A DNA stretch of 14,385 bases from JBQTIM01 sp052388135. Lineage in GTDB: Bacteria; Elusimicrobiota; Elusimicrobia; FEN-1173. Positions within the stretch are counted from its first letter, which is position 1. Each line of letters starts with the position of its first letter. The notes beneath the pieces are model-generated. The model saw nothing but the letters and a program-made list of their open reading frames with translations, was not told the DNA's origin and did no database searches. Location of the stretch: NCBI GenBank assembly GCA_052388135.1, contig JBQTIM010000106.1, positions 1 to 14,385 on the forward strand. Reading direction: 5' to 3'. A program made the translations under genes and the position numbers. Of this stretch, positions 1 through 5,006 are shown one piece after another.

Positions 1-522
<522 letters not shown>

Positions 523-547
523 ACTCCGTCGCGCCTTCGGCCCCCCC

Positions 548-577
548 GGCCCCCGCCGTTCGGGGGGGGCGCGACAG
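548..577 (+). repeat. 30-bp direct repeat, copy 1
   Basis: Identical to 778-807 at 29 of 30 positions, offset exactly 230 bases; the only difference is G564 versus C794. The repeat holds a GCCCCCGCC arm, a GTTC loop and a G-rich arm, then GCGCGACAG. In this copy the G564 change puts one mismatch in the 9-bp stem. The 3' part also pairs with GTCGCGCC at 528-535, just after the rpoD stop, so this copy could help end or protect the rpoD transcript. No T-run follows. Confidence 0.8.
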
Positions 578-777
578 GAAATAGAAACAACCTTTTCGGA
601 GGGGTTCAGTGAGCCGTCGCGCTTCGGGCGCGAAAGGCGAACGCGGACAACGGGGAGGCGGAGCCGGCCTGCGGCCCCGGCCCGCGTTCGCGGGCGTGCC
701 GAACGGTTGCCGCCGGCAACCGGCACCCTTCGGGAGCGCGGGCCCCGTGAGGATACCTCCGCAGGGGCCCGCCCTCA

Positions 778-807
778 GGCCCCCGCCGTTCGGCGGGGGC
801 GCGACAG
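778..807 (+). repeat. 30-bp direct repeat, copy 2, abutting tRNA-Ile
   Basis: Second copy of the repeat at 548-577. Here the hairpin is perfect: arm 779-787, loop GTTC 788-791, arm 792-800. The repeat ends two bases before the first base of the tRNA, so the hairpin would sit at the 5' leader of the precursor tRNA. Similarity to the first copy stops sharply at both ends, suggesting a duplicated or inserted unit and not chance GC similarity. Confidence 0.8.
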
Positions 808-809
808 AT

Positions 810-882
810 GGGCCCTTAGCTCAGCGGTCAGAGCGCCCCGCTCATAACGGGTTGGTCGGTGGTTCAAATCCACCAGGGCCCA
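810..882 (+). tRNA. tRNA-Ile2 (anticodon CAT, to be lysidine-modified)
   Basis: A full cloverleaf can be drawn: acceptor GGGCCCT/AGGGCCC, D stem GCTC/GAGC, anticodon loop CTCATAA (anticodon 843-845), T stem GGTGG/CCACC with loop TTCAAAT, discriminator A882. CCA is not encoded. It is not the initiator tRNA: position 1 pairs with 72 and the anticodon stem lacks the three G-C pairs at 29-31/39-41. It resembles E. coli ileX, including the TTGGTC variable region. It also has the C4-G69, C5-G68, A37 and A38 features associated with TilS recognition, so the anticodon should become lysidine-AU and read AUA. Base pair 27-43 is a C-T mismatch, which is unusual. The alternative is elongator tRNA-Met. 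Confidence 0.87.
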
Positions 883-973
883 GAATTTAAGCAAAAAGTT
901 AAAAGCAAAAAGGTAAAATCGTATTTGTTCCTGCTTTGTTTTGTCTCTTAACTTTTGCCTTGGTGTTCCGTGC
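883..973. repeat. AT-rich low-complexity island between the two tRNA genes
   Basis: Within GC-rich surroundings, about 883-961 is strongly AT-rich and built from few words. A 14-bp tandem repeat occupies 889-902 and 903-916 (AAGCAAAAAGTTAA then AAGCAAAAAGGTAA, 13/14 identical). The reverse complement of the same word lies at 948-961 (TTAACTTTTGCCTT, 12/14), so the island can fold as a long weak hairpin. TAAAAT at 914-919 resembles a -10 element, but no -35 lies at the right distance. The rest, 962-973, is the short tRNA-Val leader. It looks like a dispersed mini-repeat or inserted filler and not part of either tRNA. Confidence 0.6.
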
Positions 974-1045
974 GGGCGGTTAGCTCAGCGGGAGAGCACT
1001 CGCCTCACACGCGAGGGGCCACAGGTTCAATCCCTGTACCGCCCA
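974..1045 (+). tRNA. tRNA-Val (anticodon CAC)
   Basis: Complete cloverleaf: acceptor GGGCGGT/ACCGCCC (7 of 7 pairs), D stem GCTC/GAGC with a short D loop, anticodon stem CTCGC/GCGAG around loop CTCACAC (anticodon CAC at 1006-1008), T stem ACAGG/CCTGT with loop TTCAATC, discriminator A1045. The next bases are CAC, so CCA is not encoded and must be added after transcription, as for the neighbouring tRNA. It reads GUG, a frequent Val codon in this GC-rich genome. The following zinc-ribbon gene starts 50 bases downstream with no terminator between them, so processing from a shared transcript is plausible. Confidence 0.95.
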
Positions 1046-1094
1046 CACGGAACATCCGGCCGGCCTTCGCCGGCGGCCGAACGATAGGACACCC

Positions 1095-1856
1095 ATGAAC
1101 GAAAAGATCGTTCCCCTTTTCAAGCTTCAGGAGCTCGACGCGGAGCTGGACGGCCTCTTGACGGCCGCCGACCGCCTGGGCCCGGAACGCGAGGCCGTGC
1201 GCGCGCTCTTGGCCGAGCGCCAAGCTTTTTTCGAAAGCTCCAAGAAAGCCTACGTGGACGCCCAGGTGCTGAAAAAAAACCTGGAGCTGGACATCGAGGC
1301 CAAGGATCAGGCGGCGCGCAAGAGCGGCTCCGAGCTCAACAGCGTGAAAAGCAACGAGGCCTACAAGGCTCTGCTGAGCCAGATGGAGGAAGCCAAGAAG
1401 GCCAAGACCGCCCTGGAGGACCAGGTCCTGGAGCTCATGGAGCGCATGGACCAGCTCCAGAAGGAATCCAAGGAATCCGAAAAAAGTTTTCAGCAGGACA
1501 AGGCGGCCTTCGAGAAGAAAACGGCCGAGCTGGAAGCCGAGGAGGCCCGCCTCCGCGCCGCCGCCGACGAAAAGAAAAAGGCGCGGGACGAGTTCGCCTC
1601 CGGCCTGCCGGCCGACCTGGCCCAACGCTACGAACAGATCCGCCGGGGCCGCCGCGGCGCCAAAGCCCTGGCCTCCGTCGCCTCGGGCATCTGCGGCGGC
1701 TGCCGCATGACGCTGGCCGCCAGCGTGCTGAACGAGGTGATGAAGACGGGAGACCTGGTCTCCTGCGAAAGCTGCAGCCGCATCCTTTACATCCCGCCCA
1801 AGACGGACGCCCCCGTTCCGTCTCCGGAAACGCCCCAGCCCGCTCCGGGAGTCTGA
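1095..1856 (+). CDS. Coiled-coil and C4 zinc-ribbon protein (COG1579-type)
   Basis: 253 residues. The start ATG has AGGA at 1086-1089, five bases upstream. Residues about 8-170 are a long Lys/Glu/Ala-rich helical region typical of an antiparallel coiled-coil hairpin (for example LEDQVLELMERMDQLQKESKE). The C-terminal zinc ribbon has cysteine pairs CGGC (C200, C203) and CESC (C224, C227) and ends in the characteristic RILYIP. Residues 234-253 are a Pro-rich tail. The family is described as predicted nucleic-acid-binding proteins; the H. pylori member HP0958 is a chaperone and RNA-binding factor. The exact role is unknown and I assign none. Its stop TGA lies one base before the proposed AUC start of the RNase HI gene, implying translational coupling. 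Family membership is firm. Confidence 0.9.
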   Translation: MNEKIVPLFKLQELDAELDGLLTAADRLGPEREAVRALLAERQAFFESSKKAYVDAQVLKKNLELDIEAKDQAARKSGSELNSVKSNEAYKALLSQMEEAKKAKTALEDQVLELMERMDQLQKESKESEKSFQQDKAAFEKKTAELEAEEARLRAAADEKKKARDEFASGLPADLAQRYEQIRRGRRGAKALASVASGICGGCRMTLAASVLNEVMKTGDLVSCESCSRILYIPPKTDAPVPSPETPQPAPGV

Positions 1857-1860
1857 AATC
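1848..1860 (+). promoter_or_regulatory. Ribosome binding site and candidate AUC start of RNase HI
   Basis: GGAG at 1848-1851 stands six bases before ATC at 1858-1860, an ideal Shine-Dalgarno distance. The zinc-ribbon stop TGA is 1854-1856. In the RNase HI frame there is no ATG, GTG or TTG between the upstream in-frame stop (TGA 1741-1743) and GTG 1930, so AUC is the only plausible codon near a ribosome binding site that keeps the catalytic N-terminus. This is inference from spacing and protein conservation. A base-call error turning ATG into ATC would look the same. Confidence 0.5.
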
Positions 1861-2322
1861 ACCCCAGGCGTCTGGGAAGCCTATTGCGACGGCGCCTCCC
1901 GGGGAAATCCCGGGCCCGCGTCTTACGGCGTGGTGGTTTGCGATCCCGCCGGCCGCCCCGTCGCGGAACTGGGCGAGGCCATCGGCGTCAACACCAACCA
2001 AGTGGCGGAATACGAAGGCCTGATCCGGGCGCTGCGGGAATTGCGGGAGGCGGGCGCCCTCCGCGCGCGGGTGTTCACCGACTCCGAATTCGTCGTCAAA
2101 CAATTTTCTGGAATCTACAAAGCGCGCGACGAGCGGATGAAGGCCCTCCTGGCCCGCGTCCGCGCCCTGCAGAAAGATTTCGAATCGCTGGAGATCGTCC
2201 ACGTGCGGCGCTCGAGCCACCCCCAGAACGTCCGCGTCGACGCCCTGGCCAACGAGGCGCTGGACCGCGCCGCGCGCGGGGACGCCGGGCGCGCCCCATC
2301 CGGCCTTCGGCCGCGAAGCTGA
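1858..2322 (+). CDS. rnhA: Ribonuclease HI family protein, apparent AUC start
   Basis: Degrades the RNA strand of RNA-DNA hybrids with two metal ions. Read from ATC 1858 the protein has 154 residues, the usual RNase HI length. All four catalytic acidic residues then appear where expected: D11 in YCDGASRGNPGP, E51 in NTNQVAEYEGL, D75 in FTDSE, D128 in RVDALANEALD, with H121 in SSHPQN as the likely general-base histidine. The first ordinary start codon, GTG 1930, would give 130 residues and remove D11 and the GNPG strand, leaving a dead enzyme. I therefore prefer 1858. The tail from about residue 140 is Arg/Gly-rich and less conserved. The alternatives are a base error, or a frameshifted fusion with the zinc-ribbon protein; GUC-UGA is a poor slip site. 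The stop lies about 3-10 bases before RNase P RNA. Confidence 0.85.
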   Translation: MTPGVWEAYCDGASRGNPGPASYGVVVCDPAGRPVAELGEAIGVNTNQVAEYEGLIRALRELREAGALRARVFTDSEFVVKQFSGIYKARDERMKALLARVRALQKDFESLEIVHVRRSSHPQNVRVDALANEALDRAARGDAGRAPSGLRPRS

Positions 2323-2324
2323 TT

Positions 2325-2835
2325 TTCCATTTCGTACGGCAGCCGTGGATCGCTCCGCCGAAGACGGGCGGAGAGGAAAGTCCGAGCTCCACAGGACAGG
2401 GCGCTCCGTAACACGAAGGGCCCGCCGCGTTCGGCGGGCACGGAAAGTGCCACAGAAAACAAACCGCCTTACGCCCGCTTCGCGGGCGAAGGACGGATGA
2501 TGAATGCGGAGTGATGAAAAAGGCGAAAGTCTCAACATCGTTCCCAATTCTCAATTCCGAATTCGCGCGCGAGGCGGGCGTGGGCAAGGGTGAAACCGTG
2601 AGGTAAGAGCTCACGCCGCGGGGCCGAGAGGCCCCGCGAGGGCAAACCCCGCCCGGAGCAAGGCCAAAGCGAGACGCCCCGCGAGGGGCCGGACCGGTCC
2701 GGTCCGCGGGAGCTTTCGGGCTCCCAGCCTCAGGTAGGCCGCTTCAGCCGCGCCGCAAGGCGCGGCGCAGAGAAATGATCCGACCCCGCCGCAAGGCGGG
2801 GCACAGAACTCGGTGTACAGGCCGCCGCGAACGCA
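2325..2835 (+). ncRNA. rnpB: RNase P RNA, bacterial type A
   Basis: Catalytic RNA that removes 5' leaders from precursor tRNAs. The conserved cores appear in order: GAGGAAAGTCC at 2373-2383 (P4 5' region), ACAGAAAACAAACCGCC at 2452-2468, the AAGGGTGAAA and GGTAAGAGC region near 2586-2620, CCGGAGCAAGGCCAAA at 2653-2668, CAGGTAGGCC at 2731-2740, AGAGAAATGATC near 2769-2780, and ACAGAACTCGG at 2803-2813. TTCG...CGGC at 2331-2340 can pair with GCCG...CGAA at 2821-2831 as P1, which sets the approximate ends (plus or minus about 6 bases). Many helices are capped with GC hairpins. At about 510 nt it is clearly longer than the usual 350-400, mainly because of extra sequence in P12 (2479-2573). No promoter is visible; read-through from the RNase HI transcript or an internal promoter is possible. 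Confidence 0.95.
2489..2573. repeat. Extra segment inside P12 of RNase P RNA
   Basis: Between conserved AAACCGCC and AAGGGTGAAA, E. coli has only about 25 bases; here there are over 110. A short hairpin CGCCCGC/GCGGGCG (2472-2478/2482-2488) looks like a normal P12 tip, but the same 5' arm ACGCCCGC (2471-2478) also pairs perfectly with GCGGGCGT at 2574-2581, enclosing the extra DNA. The segment is less GC-rich than the RNA around it and made of repeated words (GATGATGAATGCGG, AGTGATGAA, CAATTCTCAATTCCGAATTC). This looks like a mini-repeat inserted in a tolerant loop with partial duplication of the stem. Confidence 0.6.
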
Positions 2836-2840
2836 ACCAC

Positions 2841-2878
2841 GGGGCCGTCGGAGAACATCCGACGGCCCCTCTTTTTTT
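2841..2878 (+). terminator. Intrinsic terminator of rnpB
   Basis: A perfect 12-bp stem, GGGGCCGTCGGA (2841-2852) with TCCGACGGCCCC (2858-2869), loop GAACA, followed by TCTTTTTTT (2870-2878). It lies about 10 bases after the end of RNase P RNA and 43 bases before the mraZ promoter, so it separates the upstream genes from the dcw cluster. Confidence 0.97.
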
Positions 2879-2920
2879 CGGCCGCCGCCCCTCCCGCCTT
2901 TCGACCCCTGATAAATTGTG

Positions 2921-2949
2921 TTGACAAAAAAACCGGACCGGTGTATATT
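2921..2949 (+). promoter_or_regulatory. Sigma-70 promoter of the dcw cluster (PmraZ)
   Basis: -35 TTGACA at 2921-2926 (perfect), 17-base spacer, -10 TATATT at 2944-2949 (5 of 6). Transcription should begin near 2956-2958, about 50 bases upstream of the mraZ start codon, at the first unit of the MraZ repeat. It is the best promoter in the window, and no comparable one is seen later in the cluster, so it may drive most of mraZ to murG. Confidence 0.93.
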
Positions 2950-2957
2950 TGTGCCTG

Positions 2958-3007
2958 TGGGGAAGAGTGGTGGGAAATGGTGAAGAGTGTAGAAAAGTGG
3001 GGAACGA
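2958..3007 (+). promoter_or_regulatory. MraZ operator: five 10-bp direct repeats
   Basis: Five successive 10-base units start at 2958, 2968, 2978, 2988 and 2998: TGGGGAAGAG, TGGTGGGAAA, TGGTGAAGAG, TGTAGAAAAG, TGGGGAACGA. The core TGGNGAA recurs once per helical turn, on one DNA face. MraZ is known to bind 10-bp-spaced direct repeats upstream of its own gene (TGGG-type in E. coli, AAAGTG-type in mycoplasmas). The array runs from the predicted transcription start to the base before ATG 3008, and the fifth unit overlaps the likely ribosome binding site (GGGGA). Bound MraZ should therefore block the promoter's downstream side; the repeats also lie in the mRNA leader. Unit 4 is the most degenerate. 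Confidence 0.85.
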
Positions 3008-3433
3008 ATGTTTTTGGGCGGCGAGTACCGACACAGCCTGGACGACAAGCGCCGCGTTTTCATCCCCGCGCGTCTGCGGGGTGACCAAAAGACCTTCGTG
3101 ATGGCGCGCGGTCTGGAAGGATGCCTCTCCCTTTACAAGGAGGACGCATGGAAAAGACTGCTCGAGAAGCTGCAGGACTTGCCCGTGTCCGACAAGGCGC
3201 ACGCCCGGGCGTTCAGGCGACTTTTGATTTCTGGGGCGACGCAGGCGGAGGCGGATGGGCAGGGGCGCCTCTTGGTCCCCGAATCCTTAGGGCGCTACGC
3301 GGGCATCAAAAAGGACGTCATGGTCATCGGGATGGAAACGCACATTGAGGTTTGGTCCAAGGAGCGGTGGGAGAGCTACCGGCGGGCCGCGGAAAAGTCC
3401 GCCGCACGGATCGCCCAGCAGATTGATTTATAG
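3008..3433 (+). CDS. mraZ: Transcriptional regulator MraZ
   Basis: 141 residues, the normal MraZ length. It contains two AbrB-like half-domains: residues 5-48 (GEYRHSLDDKRRVFIPARLR...GCLSLY) and 77-120 (ATQAEADGQGRLLVPESL...HIEVWSKERW). MraZ forms oligomeric rings and represses the dcw promoter by binding tandem repeats, which are present immediately upstream. The start ATG is preceded by GGGGA inside the last repeat and keeps the canonical N-terminus MFLGGEYRHSLD. The usual first-repeat DxKGR motif reads DDKRR here; the second repeat keeps the normal DGQGR. rsmH follows after 61 bases with no terminator, so the two should be co-transcribed. Confidence 0.96.
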   Translation: MFLGGEYRHSLDDKRRVFIPARLRGDQKTFVMARGLEGCLSLYKEDAWKRLLEKLQDLPVSDKAHARAFRRLLISGATQAEADGQGRLLVPESLGRYAGIKKDVMVIGMETHIEVWSKERWESYRRAAEKSAARIAQQIDL

Positions 3434-3494
3434 AGTGCCGTTTTGGCGTTGGGCCCCGGGCGTCGGACGCCGGCGCAGGCCCGGCTAGGGTTCT

Positions 3495-4385
3495 TTGAAA
3501 GATGAAGAAGGCCACGTCCCGGTCCTTTTGGGGCCGGTGGTGGAGGCTTTAAGGCCGAGGCCGGGAGCGCTCTTCCTGGACGGCACCGTGGGATTGGGCG
3601 GGCACGCCTTCGAGATACTGTCCCGCAGCGGGCCCGACGGCCGCCTTTTGGGAATCGACAAGGATTCCAAGGCTCTGGCCGGCGCCGCGGAGCGGCTGAA
3701 GGTTTTTGGGGACAGGTCGCAACTCGGCCAGGGGGACTTTTCCCGCTTCGACGAGATTTTTCCGGAGGCGGCGGAGGCGGCTCTGGACGGGGCGCTGGTG
3801 GATTTGGGCGTGTCGTCCCTCCAGCTGGACGAACCGGAGCGGGGTTTCAGCTTTCAGTCGGAAGGCCCCTTGGACATGCGGATGGACCCGTCCGGGGGCG
3901 AGTCGGCGGCGGATTTTTTGGAGCGCGCGACGGAGCAGGAGCTGGTGGAGCGGCTGAGGGAGGCGGGAGAGGATCGCTTCGCGGCGAAACTGGCCCGCCG
4001 CCTGCTGGAGCGCCGGGGTTCTTTTAAAACGACGCGGGAGCTGGCCGAGGCGGTGGCGCGCATGGTGCCGCGCCGGGGCAAAACGCATCCGGCCACCAGG
4101 GTTTTTCTCGCCCTGCGCATGGCCGTGAACCGGGAGTTGGACGCGCTGCGGGATTTCATGAGGAAAATTCCAAGGGCCCTGAGGCCGGGAGGAAGGCTCG
4201 TGATCATCTCCTTTCACTCGACGGAAGACAGGATCGCCAAGCGCTTCTACAGCGACGTTTTGAGCTTGATGGATGAGATGAAGAGGGTGACGCGCAAGCC
4301 CGTGACCGCGGACGAAGAGGAGCGGCGGAGGAACCCCCGCAGCCGCAGCGCGAAGATGAGGGTTTTCGAAAGGCATGCCGTTTGA
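3495..4385 (+). CDS. rsmH: 16S rRNA (cytosine(1402)-N4)-methyltransferase RsmH
   Basis: Methylates N4 of C1402 in the decoding site of 16S rRNA using S-adenosylmethionine. 296 residues, slightly shorter than the roughly 310 of E. coli. Visible motifs: N-terminal GHVPVLL, SAM-binding DGTVGLGGHAFEIL (residues 29-42), LLGIDKD (51-57), DLGVSSLQLDEPERGFSF (103-120) with GPLDMRMDP (124-132), THPATRVFLALRMAVNREL (197-215), GGRLVIISFHSTEDR (232-246) and the terminal NPRSRSAKMRVFER. TTG 3495 is the only start after an in-frame TAG (3486-3488) that keeps HVPVL; AGGG at 3487-3490 is four bases before it. ATG 3502 is out of frame. The next gene starts only after 340 bases, unusual within a dcw operon. 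Confidence 0.95.
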   Translation: MKDEEGHVPVLLGPVVEALRPRPGALFLDGTVGLGGHAFEILSRSGPDGRLLGIDKDSKALAGAAERLKVFGDRSQLGQGDFSRFDEIFPEAAEAALDGALVDLGVSSLQLDEPERGFSFQSEGPLDMRMDPSGGESAADFLERATEQELVERLREAGEDRFAAKLARRLLERRGSFKTTRELAEAVARMVPRRGKTHPATRVFLALRMAVNRELDALRDFMRKIPRALRPGGRLVIISFHSTEDRIAKRFYSDVLSLMDEMKRVTRKPVTADEEERRRNPRSRSAKMRVFERHAV

Positions 4386-4725
4386 CGCCGGCCGCGTGAG
4401 GATGCCGGCGGCGGTCCGGGACGGGCGGAGCGGATCGGGTTCGCGGCGGCCGGATTTTTGAATTTTAGGCGTGGGTGTTATCCTCGGCGGAGCACCCACA
4501 CCTATTTAAAAGGAGCGCTTCGGCGCTCATGCGGCGGGGTTCCCATCGATAGGGATGAGGAACCCCGCTTTGCGTCATCGGGCCCGCGGCGCGGCTTCCT
4601 CGGAGCGCGCGGGACGTTTTGAAGGATCGGTTCGGGAAGCGCGCCCCGGTTTCCGCGGCGGCGCGAGACGGCCGGCCCGGGCGGGGCGGCAACGAAGATC
4701 GTCGGTTTGACACGGGAGGGCAGCG
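4386..4725 (+). other. Structured gap between rsmH and ftsL
   Basis: No convincing gene in these 340 bases. Visible stems: 4386-4392/4404-4410 (CGCCGGC/GCCGGCG) right after the rsmH stop; 4467-4477/4493-4503 (AGGCGTGGGTG/CACCCACACCT, one C-A mismatch); 4513-4518/4523-4528 (GAGCGC, TTCG loop, GCGCTC); 4534-4543/4559-4568 (GCGGGGTTCC/GGAACCCCGC) with inner CATC/GATG. The last is followed only by CTTTG, so it would be a weak terminator at best. AAAAGGAG at 4508-4515 overlaps the UUCG hairpin and is followed by ATG 4529, which opens a 7-codon frame ending at TAG 4550-4552. Beyond 4571 the sequence is plain GC-rich DNA until the ftsL ribosome binding site. No known riboswitch class is recognised. 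It could be an attenuator, a small RNA or decayed sequence. Confidence 0.45.
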
Positions 4726-5004
4726 GTGAAACGAATTCCTCAGGGGTATTCCATGCTCGCGGCGCTGGGTTGCGCCGCGCTGGTGCTCTTGTCCACGGCG
4801 TGGTTCCACATCCAGGCGGTGCGGTGGGGCTACCGGGCGCAGGCTCTGCGGCGGGAGCTGGACGAGCTTAAAAAGACGGAGCAGATCTTGGACCGCCGGC
4901 TTCAGTCCGCCCTCTCTCTTCCGCGCCTGGACGAACTGGCCAAGACCCGCTTCGGCCTCCGCGTGCCCGATCCCAGCCAAGTGGTGCTGATGCGCGGAGC
5001 CTGA
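4726..5004 (+). CDS. ftsL: Cell division protein FtsL-like
   Basis: 92 residues, start GTG 4726 with GGGAGGG at 4714-4720, five bases upstream. Layout is that of FtsL: a short cytoplasmic N-terminus, one membrane segment (about residues 9-28), a periplasmic coiled coil (about 34-66, with heptad-like Leu/Ala and charged residues), and the C-terminal LAKTRFGLRVPDPSQVVLM typical of FtsL proteins. FtsL sequences diverge widely, so position between rsmH and the penicillin-binding protein is important support. It would link FtsQ/FtsB to FtsW-FtsI and help activate septal peptidoglycan synthesis. The stop is two bases before the ftsI start, indicating coupling. Confidence 0.87.
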   Translation: MKRIPQGYSMLAALGCAALVLLSTAWFHIQAVRWGYRAQALRRELDELKKTEQILDRRLQSALSLPRLDELAKTRFGLRVPDPSQVVLMRGA

Positions 5005-5006
5005 GC

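Larger units (their letters stand above)
523..809 (+). other. Gene-free GC-rich hairpin cluster between rpoD and tRNA-Ile
   Basis: I see no credible gene here. A GTG-started frame from 609 runs through the tRNA, so it is not protein coding. What is visible is dense potential RNA structure: outer stem 528-535/568-575 (GTCGCGCC/GGCGCGAC); 617-622/628-633 with a TTCGG loop; 637-646/682-691 (GCGAACGCGG/CCGCGTTCGC); 696-699/723-726 enclosing 704-711/715-722 (CGGTTGCC/GGCAACCG); 738-746/764-772 (GCGGGCCCC/GGGGCCCGC); and 779-787/792-800. None is followed by a T-run, so these are not classic intrinsic terminators. A 30-bp direct repeat bounds the inner 200 bases. I do not recognise 6S RNA, SRP RNA, tmRNA or a riboswitch. 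It could be an unknown structured RNA, a processed spacer, or a pile-up of mini-repeats. Confidence 0.5.

Noticed and set aside
528..576. Intrinsic terminator after rpoD
   Set aside because: The stem is strong but the following bases (AGGAAATAGAAAC) contain no T-run, so only a GC-rich hairpin can be claimed.
523..809. CRISPR array, attachment site or phage remnant beside the tRNA
   Set aside because: Only two repeat copies, no spacer series, no integrase gene, and the repeat does not copy any part of the tRNA.
810..882. Reading the CAT tRNA as initiator or elongator tRNA-Met
   Set aside because: It has a paired 1-72 and lacks the three G-C anticodon-stem pairs of the initiator; C4-G69, C5-G68, A37, A38 and likeness to ileX favour Ile2 over elongator Met.
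609..890. 93-codon frame with a GGAGGGG-like site before GTG 609
   Set aside because: The site looks good, but the frame runs through hairpins and the whole tRNA-Ile2, and the peptide is low-complexity Pro/Gly/Arg.
1005..1862. 285-codon frame on the - strand opposite the zinc-ribbon gene
   Set aside because: It is a GC-skew shadow of a well-supported + strand gene, overlaps tRNA-Val, and its translation has no recognisable domain.
2880..2920. Extra regulatory element between the rnpB terminator and the mraZ promoter
   Set aside because: Only 40 bases, with no repeat or motif beyond ATAAATTGTG before the -35.
4458..4484. Possible promoter TTGAAT...TATCCT before the ftsL stem-loops
   Set aside because: The spacer is only about 15 bases and the -10 is poor; not enough to call.
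4555..4710. 51-codon frame MRNPALRHRARGAASSERAG... in the rsmH-ftsL gap
   Set aside because: ATG lies inside the third stem-loop, there is no spaced ribosome binding site, and the Arg/Ala-rich composition is that of noncoding GC-rich DNA.
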